64,000 nt of DNA from Affinundibacterium flavidum (lineage in GTDB: Bacteria; Pseudomonadota; Gammaproteobacteria; Burkholderiales; Burkholderiaceae_D): NCBI RefSeq assembly GCF_014284175.1, contig NZ_JACOGA010000009.1, forward strand, positions 1 to 64,000. The letters run 5' to 3'. Below are positions 45,518 through 53,756 of the stretch, one piece after another. The notes beneath the pieces were generated by a model. The model worked only from the letters and a program-made list of their open reading frames with translations. It did no database searches and was not told where the DNA came from. A program made the position numbers and the translations under genes. The stretch's first letter is position 1; every line of letters begins with the position of its first letter.

Positions 45518-48145
45518 TCAGACTCCTGGACGACTTGGTGTAACGTCATATACGTATTCTATCCCTGATTCCATTGATCCGATGATCTTTGCGGAAAACT
45601 CAGGACTATGTGCAAAAGACATGAGCACTTGAGCACGAGTCATGTGTGCACTCGATAATTCATTCAACCAGTATTGTAGACCGGCAGTATCTGCATCGCG
45701 ATCAAACGACGATTGATAGAGCTCGCTGATAAATTGAAGGTCAGAAACCGATCCCTGTGGATGGCGAAATGATTCGATAATTGTCAGCATGTTTTCCGCA
45801 ATTTCTTCCAAGCTTCGCCCACTATCTGCTTGATTGATTGAATAACCTAATACATGCTTTTCATCGCTGATGGAAGTGTCATGCCCTAGCGCAGCATGCC
45901 ACAATTTGTACACGTCGCCAGCGACACCATCGACATCAAAGGCGATTACTGTACTTGGCCGTGACGAAACCCCGTTTGGCTGAAAGGACATCGGAAATGC
46001 AATGCGTTCGACATTTCTCAATTGAGTGACGTTCATCGCGTTGCTATTATCCCGCACGGTGAGTACACCACCTGTCATTGAGTAAGTGTAATTTTCGATG
46101 CCCAATAGTGTTGGCTCAATCGCACCGAAGTAAGCGAAGTCAATGCCATCTCCGCCATCGATAAAATCATTGCCCGCACCACCATATAAATTATCATTAC
46201 CGTTGCCACCCAGTAGTTGATCATTTCCTTCGCCACCATCGAGCCTGTCGTTCCCGTCACGTCCCATCAGCAAATCATTGCCTGCGCCGCCCAGTAAGCG
46301 ATCATTGCCGACATCACCCGCAAGCACATTATTGCTAGCATCGCCCCACAAGATAATATTATTCAAATTGGAAAAAATCGGCACATCATCAGTTGCGTGT
46401 AAGTCGTTTTGAAAATACGGCATCGCGTAGTTGAAATGGATGCCTTGCTCTATGGCGATTTTTGTTAACTCCTTATTTTCAGGGCTTTCTGAAAAATTGA
46501 TCAGCACGCCGGCCAAGTCCAAGCTGCCTATTGCAATTTCATTTTTCCAATAGTTTAGTCCAGCCTGATCAGGTGCTCGTCCCAAAATATTTTGATAAAA
46601 CCCATACAAAATCTGTTCGATATTTAAATCTTTGCCGTAGATTTGTTGAAATTCCGGTGACCCTATGAAATCCGATGCCACTTGATAAAGGCTGGCTTTA
46701 TGCACTTGCATCTCACGCATCCAATAACCTAAACCATCAGCATCTGGCATACGATCAAAGGCGGCTTGGTACATGCGGTACAATTTTGCTGCGGTGGTAT
46801 CGATGCCGAATGCGAGGGTATCATGTTCAAACATGAGTGCTTCAACATTCGTCAACTCATCGCGCCCGAATTCTCCCAAGCTATCAATGACAATGAGTTT
46901 GCCGTCGACTTGACTAATCTGATAGCGAGATTGTGGACCAGGGTACAAAGCAAGATCAAATCCCGCGCCACCATCAATGACATCATTTCCGAAGCCACTA
47001 TGTACAGCATTCGAAGCGAACAGCGAAAGATAGTCTCTGGTGACCTCGCTGATTCCTCCGATAAAATAGTCGTCATCGTCTCCACCGTCCATCTTATCCA
47101 TCCCATCGCCGCCGATAAGTAGATCTGCTCCTGCGCCGCCTGAAATCAGATTATCACCTTCAAGCGTTATGATGACGTCTGCACCGGCACCACCTTCAAT
47201 TTGCTGATGTGCACCGTTATCGATAAAGATGAAGTCATTACCACTGCCTCCATCTACTGTGTTATTGCCGCTGTAATCCAAAATGACATCGTTACCATCG
47301 CCTCCTTGTAGAAGGTCGTCAAACAAACCTCCAGTAAGATGATCTTTGCCATTGCCTCCGATCAAATGAGTACCGCCAATTGATCTTGTCGCATCAAGTC
47401 GATCGTCGCCATCGCCGCCATCAAGCAACGTGCCTCCACTCAAATAATCATCACCGTCACCGCCGAACAGAAGGTCGGTGGCGCGGCCAAATAAATAGTC
47501 GTTTCCAGTGCCACCGAGCAGTTGATTTGCCTCAGTTGAGCTATCCGAGCTATCAGAGCTGAACAGTGTGTCATCGCCATCGCCGCCATCGAGATAATTG
47601 GCCCCCGTGCCTCTCACGGTTAATACATCTTTTCCGGCTCCACCATATAATTGGTTATTGCCACCATCATCAAATAGAATGTCGTCGCCTTGATCACCAA
47701 ATAAACCATCGTCGCCACTTCCGCCAAATAGCCTGTCATTGCCTTCACCACCATACAACTTATCATTACCAATCCCACCAATGATTTCATCGTTACCTGC
47801 GCCAGCAAAAATATTGCTCCCACCAACAGAGGCATAAAGCAGGTCGACTGCTGCACTACCATTGATCAACGCGTCACTTGATGAAAACTGGATTAATCCT
47901 CCATCGGCTCGCACGAAATGAAGCAAACTCAAGGAATCGCGTGTAATGGACTGTCCCTCGAAACGTAAATTATGAATTTCCGATTCGCCAATGAAACGGT
48001 ATTGAATCAGCATGTATCCAAGATGTGCCAATCCTTCATATAACTGAATAAAGTCGAGTGATTCTGTAAAGTTGATGGTATCGCCAGCGACTAGTTTCAG
48101 TGCGAGTTCGCGCTCAGATGAATGATTGAGGTTATAGATAGACAT
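45518..48145 (-). CDS. RTX protein with DUF4214 domains
   Basis: The protein has 875 residues. After an about 100-residue N-terminus come about 25 RTX nonapeptides (GGIGNDKLYGGEGNDRLFGG and similar, about 110-370). A DUF4214 domain (about 430-575, LYRMYQAAFDRMPDADGLGY, ILGRAPDQAGLNYW) follows, then a second RTX block (about 600-680) and a C-terminal DUF4214-like half (LYQSSFDRDADTAGLQYW). There is no catalytic motif. It should be a Ca-binding type I secreted surface or S-layer-like protein. Minus strand, 8 bp after the truncated secreted protein gene; it is a resident gene between cassette runs. Confidence 0.9.
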   Translation of the reverse strand: MSIYNLNHSSERELALKLVAGDTINFTESLDFIQLYEGLAHLGYMLIQYRFIGESEIHNLRFEGQSITRDSLSLLHFVRADGGLIQFSSSDALINGSAAVDLLYASVGGSNIFAGAGNDEIIGGIGNDKLYGGEGNDRLFGGSGDDGLFGDQGDDILFDDGGNNQLYGGAGKDVLTVRGTGANYLDGGDGDDTLFSSDSSDSSTEANQLLGGTGNDYLFGRATDLLFGGDGDDYLSGGTLLDGGDGDDRLDATRSIGGTHLIGGNGKDHLTGGLFDDLLQGGDGNDVILDYSGNNTVDGGSGNDFIFIDNGAHQQIEGGAGADVIITLEGDNLISGGAGADLLIGGDGMDKMDGGDDDDYFIGGISEVTRDYLSLFASNAVHSGFGNDVIDGGAGFDLALYPGPQSRYQISQVDGKLIVIDSLGEFGRDELTNVEALMFEHDTLAFGIDTTAAKLYRMYQAAFDRMPDADGLGYWMREMQVHKASLYQVASDFIGSPEFQQIYGKDLNIEQILYGFYQNILGRAPDQAGLNYWKNEIAIGSLDLAGVLINFSESPENKELTKIAIEQGIHFNYAMPYFQNDLHATDDVPIFSNLNNIILWGDASNNVLAGDVGNDRLLGGAGNDLLMGRDGNDRLDGGEGNDQLLGGNGNDNLYGGAGNDFIDGGDGIDFAYFGAIEPTLLGIENYTYSMTGGVLTVRDNSNAMNVTQLRNVERIAFPMSFQPNGVSSRPSTVIAFDVDGVAGDVYKLWHAALGHDTSISDEKHVLGYSINQADSGRSLEEIAENMLTIIESFRHPQGSVSDLQFISELYQSSFDRDADTAGLQYWLNELSSAHMTRAQVLMSFAHSPEFSAKIIGSMESGIEYVYDVTPSRPGV

Positions 48146-48152
48146 TGGGGAA

Positions 48153-48593
48153 CTAATGAATAGTCAAGATTAGCCGCAAGTATAACTTGCAAAACATGAA
48201 ATAACTATAATGCGAAATTTTGGTCTGAATAATAGAAAAGAGACGGGCATGAATCCCGAAGCAATCAGACACTGAACTGAATAATTTCAATATTCGCATT
48301 GCTGCATCTTTGGCATTTTTAAATTCCTTACCTTCGTAGGCAAAAACCTGGACGTAGCTCAATGTATCTTTATTGAAAACAAAAGAAACTGTCGAAGGTT
48401 CGCCTAATATTGGATATGAGGTTTCGTGCCCACCCGTAGTGGCGACTGGATTAAATGGCGATGCGTTATGGACAGAAGTGACATCGCTTCTCGACATCCC
48501 GAGTCGCCAATTGCCAATGTTGAAATCAGATGAGAACGCAAACTTTGAAACAAAGGTTAAAAACAATAAAACCAACAATTTTTTTAATATCAT
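48153..48593 (-). CDS. Secreted hypothetical protein, 3' end probably altered
   Basis: The protein has 146 residues with signal peptide LLVLLFLTFVSKFAFS. FNIGNWRLGMSRSDVTSV resembles the start of small periplasmic proteins with a conserved W-R-x-G-M block. The last about 40 residues (SIIQTKISHYSYFMFCKLYL) look like out-of-frame sequence, so the true C-terminus and attC were probably lost at the joint with the RTX gene. Its ATG follows the attC of the hydrolase cassette. Confidence 0.6.
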   Translation of the reverse strand: MILKKLLVLLFLTFVSKFAFSSDFNIGNWRLGMSRSDVTSVHNASPFNPVATTGGHETSYPILGEPSTVSFVFNKDTLSYVQVFAYEGKEFKNAKDAAMRILKLFSSVSDCFGIHARLFSIIQTKISHYSYFMFCKLYLRLILTIH

Positions 48594-48610
48594 TACAGAC
48601 TCTAACGTTT

Positions 48611-48711
48611 GAGTTAACCGGCATACGACAGAGTGACGTAGCCGGGCAAAAATGAAATGACTCCCAGCGGAGGAGCACCGGAGTATGTCCGCTTGAACGA
48701 TGGGTTAGAGG
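48611..48711 (-). other. attC recombination site
   Basis: Minus strand: R''-L'' is CTCTAACCCATCGTTCAAGC, near identical to attC sites of mobile cassettes, and L'-R' is GTATGCCGGTTAACTC. GTATGTCCG pairs with CCGGCATAC with one unpaired T. The TAA in CTCTAACCC is the stop of the hydrolase gene. Confidence 0.92.
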
Positions 48712-49403
48712 GCCGCCACAACTTGGCCGAAAAATGGTGCTACGACTTGCGCTGCGGCAGCAGGAGCGGCTTGAAGCATGCAATGCGGTGCGTCGATTTG
48801 TACCACTGCAATGCGAGGATTTGCACTGGTTATTTCAGCAGCGGCACGCGCTGGAATCAACCGGTCTTGCGTTGCTTGGAGGTACAAGCACGGCACATGG
48901 ACCTGAGCTAGCAAACCGGTAACGTCCACGGTAGCGACAGCAAGCAATCGGCGCCGTAGAACCGCCGACGAAACTTGGCGCACTGCATTCGTGATCGCAG
49001 CCCGCAGTGATGGCGTACTGAATACGCCCAACAGAGCCCAGGCAAGGGCTGACGAAGGTGCAAGGTTCAAGGGCAATGCGGCCACCAAGTGCGTGAACGG
49101 TGACAGGGCCGGCCTCGGGCTGCGGGCAAACGTGCAGCAGAGTACAATGCCCCTAAGGTGCTTGGGCGCTTCTGCCGCAAGCGAAATTGCGATGGGCCCC
49201 GAAAAAGACTCACCCAACAACACGTAGGGCTCATTTGGCGGCAATGCGCTCCTGACAAAGGAAATTAGTGCCTCATAGCTCAACGCCTTGTCAGTGGGAT
49301 ACCGGATAACGACGGTCTTCACCCTGTCGCCGAGCGCATCAATAAAGGGCGAAAACAGATCGCCGGTTCCGTCCATTCCGGGCAGTAAGACTAGCGTTGC
49401 CAT
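48705..49403 (-). CDS. Alpha/beta hydrolase (cassette)
   Basis: The protein has 232 residues. ATG 49403 (MATLVLLPGMDGTGDLF) lies just after the R' box of the previous attC; a longer frame to 49514 would translate the attC. The catalytic triad is Ser in LLGESFSGPIA, Asp in ATQDRLIPA and His in DAPHCMLQA. It is rich in Ala and GC-richer than its neighbours, suggesting transfer from another genome as a cassette. Substrate unknown. Confidence 0.88.
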   Translation of the reverse strand: MATLVLLPGMDGTGDLFSPFIDALGDRVKTVVIRYPTDKALSYEALISFVRSALPPNEPYVLLGESFSGPIAISLAAEAPKHLRGIVLCCTFARSPRPALSPFTHLVAALPLNLAPSSALAWALLGVFSTPSLRAAITNAVRQVSSAVLRRRLLAVATVDVTGLLAQVHVPCLYLQATQDRLIPARAAAEITSANPRIAVVQIDAPHCMLQAAPAAAAQVVAPFFGQVVAAL

Positions 49404-49405
49404 TG

Positions 49406-49496
49406 CTCTCAAACGCAAAAGTGATGTGCGCCGCGAGTTGCAGTTTGCACGAAAGGTTGACAATAACACGGCGTCATTATCGACCGTCATGTTAAA
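49406..49496 (-). other. attC recombination site
   Basis: Minus strand: R''-L'' is CTGTTTAACATGACGGTCG (GTTTAAC fits RYYYAAC) and the 3' end is TTTGCGTTTGAGAGC, a worn R'. It lies at the correct spacing between two cassette genes. Confidence 0.7.
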
Positions 49497-49503
49497 CAGC
49501 TGC

Positions 49504-49788
49504 TTAGAATGCATGAAGCTTTACCAAAACATACAACAAACAAGGAAGAGTCGAGACTCCAATGCAAACACCGGTTAATACACGATTCGCTTTACAAAGA
49601 TAAGCCACGACAAAAGCAAATAGTCCCAACATGATCGGAATTGGAGTATAGAAAAATTCGAACTGCTACTGTGCAGCCTGCCTCCCGAAAACAGCTTCCA
49701 AGTATGTGCCCAATAAATTGATCGTTACGTAAACTGACGGGGCCAAGATTACCAATACTACCCATGTTGAGATTCGCGCTTGGAACAT
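49504..49788 (-). pseudogene. Small membrane protein gene with in-frame TAG (first cassette behind module D)
   Basis: From ATG 49788, 10 bp after the attI-like GTT, one frame runs to TAA at 49504-49506 and is broken only by TAG at 49666-49668. Part 1 has the helix ISTWVVLVILAPSVYVTINL. Part 2 (FEFFYTPIPIMLGLFAFVVA, then GVCIGVSTLPCLLYVLVKL) has two more. The whole would be a 94-residue three-helix protein. The stop follows a Gln codon and precedes CAG, so a single CAG to TAG change explains it. It was too short in each half to be noticed as a gene. Confidence 0.62.
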
Positions 49789-49797
49789 AAGCTCTTT

Positions 49798-50149
49798 AAC
49801 TTGTTTTAAAGTGAAAAAACCGACGTTAACACATTCTTAAGAATCTATCAACAAAGTTCCAAATCGCTCAAAAACCGCACCACGACTTGCTTTTTTTGTT
49901 ATACCTACTCAAAAACGGTATAACAAGAAGAACCTATCTGTCGAAGAAATAGCACTGAAAGATTAAAAAAGACGTGTTAATTCAGATCAGAGAATACGGC
50001 GTCCAATTTTGAATCTTACGACACATCTCTTACGTGAAAATTGATCAAAATCGGCTAAGCAAAGTGAATCCATCAGTAGGAAAGTAGATAATCATAGTTC
50101 GCAATTTCACTCAGCAAATCGACGCACAGCGGATAAAAAGACCATCACC
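49798..50149 (-). repeat. attI-like module D
   Basis: Minus-strand core CACTTTAAAACAAGTTAAAG, with TGTGTTAACGTCGG upstream and candidate promoter TTGATA-N17-TAACGT. A perfect inverted repeat TTGTTATACC/GGTATAACAA spans 49896-49926. The rest is most similar to module E. It leads into helicase fragment D. Confidence 0.88.
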
Positions 50150-50313
50150 TTAAACCCCACCCTTCAATAAACGCAACAAAGCCTCAGTATCAAGACGTCC
50201 AGCCATTTCACCACCGTCCAATAAGCTATCTGCCAGCTCGCGTTTTTCCGCATGCAGGGCGAGGATTTTTTCTTCTATGGTGTCTTGCGTGACTAAGCGA
50301 TAAATCGTGACGG
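50150..50313 (-). pseudogene. SNF2 helicase 3'-end fragment D
   Basis: 164 bp match 60377-60540 (last about 54 codons, including EEKILALHA and LLDGGEMAGRLDTEALLRL). Homology ends sharply at GTGACGG, where the sequence becomes the end of the kinase cassette gene. Confidence 0.92.
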
Positions 50314-50805
50314 TACGTATTCAATCTTGTACTCATCGCGTTCAAGTTCGTCCGATGGCTCCCACATATTGCTAGCTATTTCAAAGATGTGATCTGGGAC
50401 GACCATGGAAAACGTAGGCCCGTGATTTGAATTGCGATGGTGGACGCGGGCTCGTCGTATTTCTCTGGGTGCATCAAGTTCATACATCACTAGGCTATAA
50501 CCTTCGTTAATGACCTTACGGCAGAAGTCAATTCGCGGCTGCCGCTGTATGAGACCAAGCTCGAGAATTACGTCTGATCCAGAAGCCAAAACGATTTTGC
50601 TGTGGGCCCAGATAAGCCCCAAAAGACGCTCTTTTCGAGCGATGTACCAAGGGATGAAGTCACCCTCCGGTCGATCTGGACTGAACAATTTTGCGAACCA
50701 TTCATCAAGAGCAATATGCACGCCGCCAGTGCGGGCGGCGAGCGAACCGGAAAACGTCGACTTTCCCGCTCCCACGGGGCCTTCAACTATTCGAACTATA
50801 GGCAT
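50293..50805 (-). CDS. P-loop kinase-like protein (cassette), 3' end fused to helicase fragment D
   Basis: The protein has 170 residues. Walker A is VEGPVGAGKSTFSG (residues 7-20), followed by DEWFAKLFSP and ELGLIQRQPRIDF. This is the AAA_33/zeta-toxin-like kinase layout known from many small-molecule or antibiotic kinases. Its last codons (PSRFIA) are read out of frame from helicase fragment D, so the native C-terminus and attC are lost. ATG 50805 follows the attC R' box GGCGTTAGCC. It could remain functional because the fold is nearly complete. Confidence 0.85.
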   Translation of the reverse strand: MPIVRIVEGPVGAGKSTFSGSLAARTGGVHIALDEWFAKLFSPDRPEGDFIPWYIARKERLLGLIWAHSKIVLASGSDVILELGLIQRQPRIDFCRKVINEGYSLVMYELDAPREIRRARVHHRNSNHGPTFSMVVPDHIFEIASNMWEPSDELERDEYKIEYVPSRFIA

Positions 50806-50824
50806 GTTGGAAATCTCGGGTGAT

Positions 50825-50913
50825 GGCTAACGCCGAGGTGAGCGGATCGCGCTCACCGAAAATAAATAGAAGAAAAGCCTCATTCGCGATTCCGATCGAC
50901 TGTCATGTTAGAA
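50825..50913 (-). other. attC recombination site
   Basis: Minus strand: R'' is TTTCTAACATGACAGTCG and R' is CCTCGGCGTTAGCC. CGCGATTCCG on one arm pairs with CGGATCGCG on the other with an unpaired T, and GGTGAGCG/CGCTCACC forms the inner hairpin. The TAA stop of the upstream gene is inside R''. Confidence 0.92.
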
Positions 50914-51606
50914 ATTGATTGAAGTAAGGCGGAAAATTTCACTTTTAATTTTTAGCATCTCTTCGTTAGCCCTACGGGAACATATTTCAAGTTCCCGCAT
51001 TTTTAAGAGAAGTGGCTTTGCTTCTACTAAAACTTGATTGATATCTTGAATGTGCTTTTTATGCCCATCCAAGAGTTCAAATCGCGCTTTTGCATAAATA
51101 TTGAGTTTTCCTTTTTCGATATAGCAAAAGCCGTTAATGAATGACCATTTTAGTGAGAGATCGAAAACAAACTGACAATGCGCTTCTATGTCAGTTATAA
51201 GTGCATCGAAAAAGTAGTCATAGCTATCGTTTCCAGAGATTCGTTTGAATCTGGCCTCATTGCTGTTAGGTCGAAGAAATGCACCAGGAGGATGCACTGT
51301 TACTAAATTTACTTTTTCGAAAATATCAACAAACCACTTTCTTGCACTAATAAATGTTACCTCGAGATGCTCAATCTTTGCATGGGCGGACTTCAATTCA
51401 TCGGAGGCGCCAATAAAACCTTGATCACTTGCTAAGGTTGAGTACAATTGGATGGCCAGTTCCGATAGCTTATCTGCAACGTCAGAATCGGGTTTGGTTT
51501 TGCTCAATTCTTCGATCAAGTCCAATAAGCAATACGCAGCTTTTTTACAGTCTTGCTTTTCGATGTGTGAAGAGATTTGATTCGCTAGGGTAACTATTGC
51601 ATCCAT
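50908..51606 (-). CDS. Hypothetical helical protein (first cassette behind module C)
   Basis: The protein has 232 residues, mostly alpha-helical, with the N-terminal IVTLANQISSHIEKQDCKKA and a C-terminal coiled-coil-like segment (LLLKMRELEICSRRANEEML). No signal peptide, membrane segment or named domain. Stop codon inside attC R''; ATG 17 bp after the attI-like GTT. AT-rich relative to the next cassette. Function unknown. Confidence 0.75.
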   Translation of the reverse strand: MDAIVTLANQISSHIEKQDCKKAAYCLLDLIEELSKTKPDSDVADKLSELAIQLYSTLASDQGFIGASDELKSAHAKIEHLEVTFISARKWFVDIFEKVNLVTVHPPGAFLRPNSNEARFKRISGNDSYDYFFDALITDIEAHCQFVFDLSLKWSFINGFCYIEKGKLNIYAKARFELLDGHKKHIQDINQVLVEAKPLLLKMRELEICSRRANEEMLKIKSEIFRLTSINF

Positions 51607-51622
51607 TGTTTGCCTATTTCTA

Positions 51623-51980
51623 ACTTGTTTTAAAGTGAAAAAACCAAAGTTAACACATTAGTGAAAAATAGGCAATGAAGTTCCAATCCTCTCAAAAGCC
51701 GCACCCAGCCTAGCTCTTCTTTGTTATATCTACCGCAAGAAGGTATAACACAAAGAACCTATGTTAGAAGGAGGGGTAATGGGAAATGTACAAAGCGAGT
51801 GGGGGTAGTTTCGAGAATACGGTATCCAATCGAGCAGCTGACGGCACATCTTATATGTGTACATTTATAACAGGCGTCCAAGTAAAGTAAATCCGTCAGC
51901 ATGAAGGTCGGCGACCATCTGTCGTCACTCCGTTCAGGACATGCATGCTCAGCAGAAAAATAAAACTAACCTCCAGCAAC
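51623..51980 (-). repeat. attI-like module C
   Basis: Minus-strand core CACTTTAAAACAAGTTAGAA. It is nearly identical to module B over about 350 bp (a few substitutions), so these two are the youngest pair. The inverted repeat is worn (GTTATATC/GGTATAAC). Confidence 0.9.
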
Positions 51981-52270
51981 CTAAACCCCACCCTTCAACA
52001 AGCGCAACAAAGCCTCAGTATCAAGACGTCCAGCCATTTCACCACCATCCAATAAGCTATCTGCCAGCTCGCGTTTTCTGCATGTAGAGCAAGGATTTTT
52101 TCTTCTATGGCGTCTTGCGTGACTAAGCGATAAATGGTGACGGGGCGTTGTTGTCGCACGCAGTGAGCGCGGTCTGAGGCTTGGTCTTCTACTGCGGGAC
52201 TTCACCATGGATCGAGGTGAATCACGTAGTCGGCGGCGGTTAGGTTGAGGCCTGTGCCACCGGCTTTGAG
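51981..52270 (-). pseudogene. SNF2 helicase 3'-end fragment C
   Basis: 290 bp match 60377-60668. A one-base deletion in GCGTTTTCTGC (52070-52080) and other changes break the frame. Homology ends after GGCTTTGAG. The next 30 bp (GGGGAAATGTATTAATGTT) recur at 45427-45447. Confidence 0.92.
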
Positions 52271-52330
52271 TAAGGCCTCTTTGGGGAAATGTATTAATGT
52301 TGGACTCAATTTTTGCAATATTGCTGTTCG

Positions 52331-52356
52331 AAGAATGAGTGACCCCAATTTTTTTC
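52331..52356 (+). repeat. Junction motif left of the serine hydrolase gene
   Basis: AAGAATGAGTGACCCCAATT then a T run. With the copy at 53704 it brackets the serine hydrolase gene as direct repeats. Confidence 0.75.
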
Positions 52357-52437
52357 ACGTGAGGAAAATTAGCTTAGGTTATACGTCGCAATGCATGTTA
52401 CTTTATATTTTTTCTATAATTAACTGGAACATCATAT

Positions 52438-53559
52438 ATGGTGACAAGGCGAGATGTTTGTCTGCTGGGAGCACTCGCTCCTTGGTTAACGGCGTGCGGT
52501 GGCGGAAGTAATGGTAGCAATGTTATCGATAAACCTGAGATTGATCGCGAACAAGTAATAAGAACCACGATAGCGCCCGATGATTGGCCGATGGCTGCGC
52601 CGGCAAGCCAAGGTATTGCCGATACCGCTATGCAGACCTTTCTGGTTGACGCTGCTACCATACCGCAGATGCGTAGTTTGTTGGTGGTTCGTAATGCGCA
52701 GTTGATCGGGGAGCGTTATTACGCCGATGCGCTGTCTTCCGATCTTAGACACGTACGCTCTGCTACCAAAACCGTTAGTAGCTTATTGATTGGTCTGGCG
52801 ATACGCGACGGCAAGATCAGTGGCGTTAATGCGACGTTGGCAAGTTTGCTGCCAAAGGAATTGGCGCAGCTACCTAATTCAGTAGCGGGCACTATCACGC
52901 TTGAGCAGATACTTCAAATGCGCACTGGGCAAGCGTGGGATGACGATGCACATATTCCGTCCATGTTCACAGAGCCCAATTTGGCATCCTTAGCCCTGAG
53001 TCTTCCTATTAGTGGTTTGAACCCTCCAGCGTGGAATTACAACTCTGCATCCTCTCATTTACCCTCACCGATCCTAGCTCATGCCTACGGCCTGAGTGAA
53101 CTGGAAGTCGCCACGCGTAATTTGTTTGAGCCGTTAGGCATTAAGCAGGTCGCTTGGTCACATGATGCGACTGGCAACAACCACGGCTCGTTTGGTTTAC
53201 AAATGCGCACGCGTGATTTTTTAAAGTTAGCTTGGCTGGCACTCGATGGTGGTCAATGGCAAGGTCACTCAGTTGTCCCTGCAAGCTGGATTGCCAGTAG
53301 TCTGACTAGTTCTGCAAATCTAAGCGCATTTGGTTCTCTAACTAAAATCGGTTATGGCTATCTATGGTGGACTGGCACCTTGGGCGGTCATGCAATATCG
53401 CTGGCTTGGGGATTCGGCGGACAATTGGCCATTCTGGTACCTGATTTGCGGATCGCAATCGCTACGGCGATGCAATGGAATATCCCCTTAGCGCAAGGTG
53501 AAGACAGCACAAACAAACTGCTGTCGGTTATAGCGCGTTTCTTGCAAACCTTGAAGTAA
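52438..53559 (+). CDS. Serine hydrolase of the beta-lactamase (class C/EstB-like) family, lipoprotein
   Basis: The protein has 373 residues. The N-terminus has TRRDVCLLGALAPWLTACGG, a lipobox LTAC preceded by a twin Arg. The catalytic SxxK is RSATKTVSSLL. The YxN equivalent is in AWNYNSASSHL and the third motif near GFGGQLAIL. TLEQILQMRTGQAWD is the usual helix. These enzymes are esterases or peptidases rather than true beta-lactamases. Plus strand, bracketed by junction motifs and without an attC, so not a normal cassette. Confidence 0.88.
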   Translation: MVTRRDVCLLGALAPWLTACGGGSNGSNVIDKPEIDREQVIRTTIAPDDWPMAAPASQGIADTAMQTFLVDAATIPQMRSLLVVRNAQLIGERYYADALSSDLRHVRSATKTVSSLLIGLAIRDGKISGVNATLASLLPKELAQLPNSVAGTITLEQILQMRTGQAWDDDAHIPSMFTEPNLASLALSLPISGLNPPAWNYNSASSHLPSPILAHAYGLSELEVATRNLFEPLGIKQVAWSHDATGNNHGSFGLQMRTRDFLKLAWLALDGGQWQGHSVVPASWIASSLTSSANLSAFGSLTKIGYGYLWWTGTLGGHAISLAWGFGGQLAILVPDLRIAIATAMQWNIPLAQGEDSTNKLLSVIARFLQTLK

Positions 53560-53703
53560 GCTTGCAAGGTGAAATATTCTCACAAGCACAGAAAACTAAA
53601 GCGTTTGAGGATTATTTGTTATGTGGAAGTTGGTTGGCGTAACCGAAGGTAAGCGTGCGGTCACGTTTAATTTTTGATCAAATAACGAGACGCGTTTTGT
53701 TGA

Positions 53704-53726
53704 AAAAGAATGGGTGATCTCAATTG
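53704..53726 (+). repeat. Junction motif right of the serine hydrolase gene
   Basis: AAAAGAATGGGTGATCTCAAT. It truncates the attC of the neighbouring YcxB-like cassette. Confidence 0.68.
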
Positions 53727-53756
53727 AGCGGCTTCGGCGCGAATGCGTTGTCAGGC
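53724..53756 (-). other. Half attC site
   Basis: Minus strand: GCCTGACAACGCATTCGCGC gives R''-L'' after the stop of the YcxB-like gene. The remainder of the site is missing because the junction motif begins after GCCGCTCAATTGAG. Confidence 0.6.

Noticed and set aside
47380..47862. Several plus- and minus-strand frames inside the RTX gene at 45518-48145
   Set aside because: They are shadows produced by the repetitive Gly/Asp-rich nonapeptide codons.
49896..49926. Inverted repeat in the modules as a Rho-independent terminator of the helicase gene
   Set aside because: On the minus strand the stem is followed by A and G, not a T run; the T run precedes it on the plus strand. Stem pairing is real, but terminator function is not supported.
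52438..53559. Antibiotic-resistance beta-lactamase cassette
   Set aside because: The gene is on the opposite strand to the cassettes, has no attC, and its motifs fit lipoprotein esterase/peptidase relatives rather than true AmpC (no KTG).
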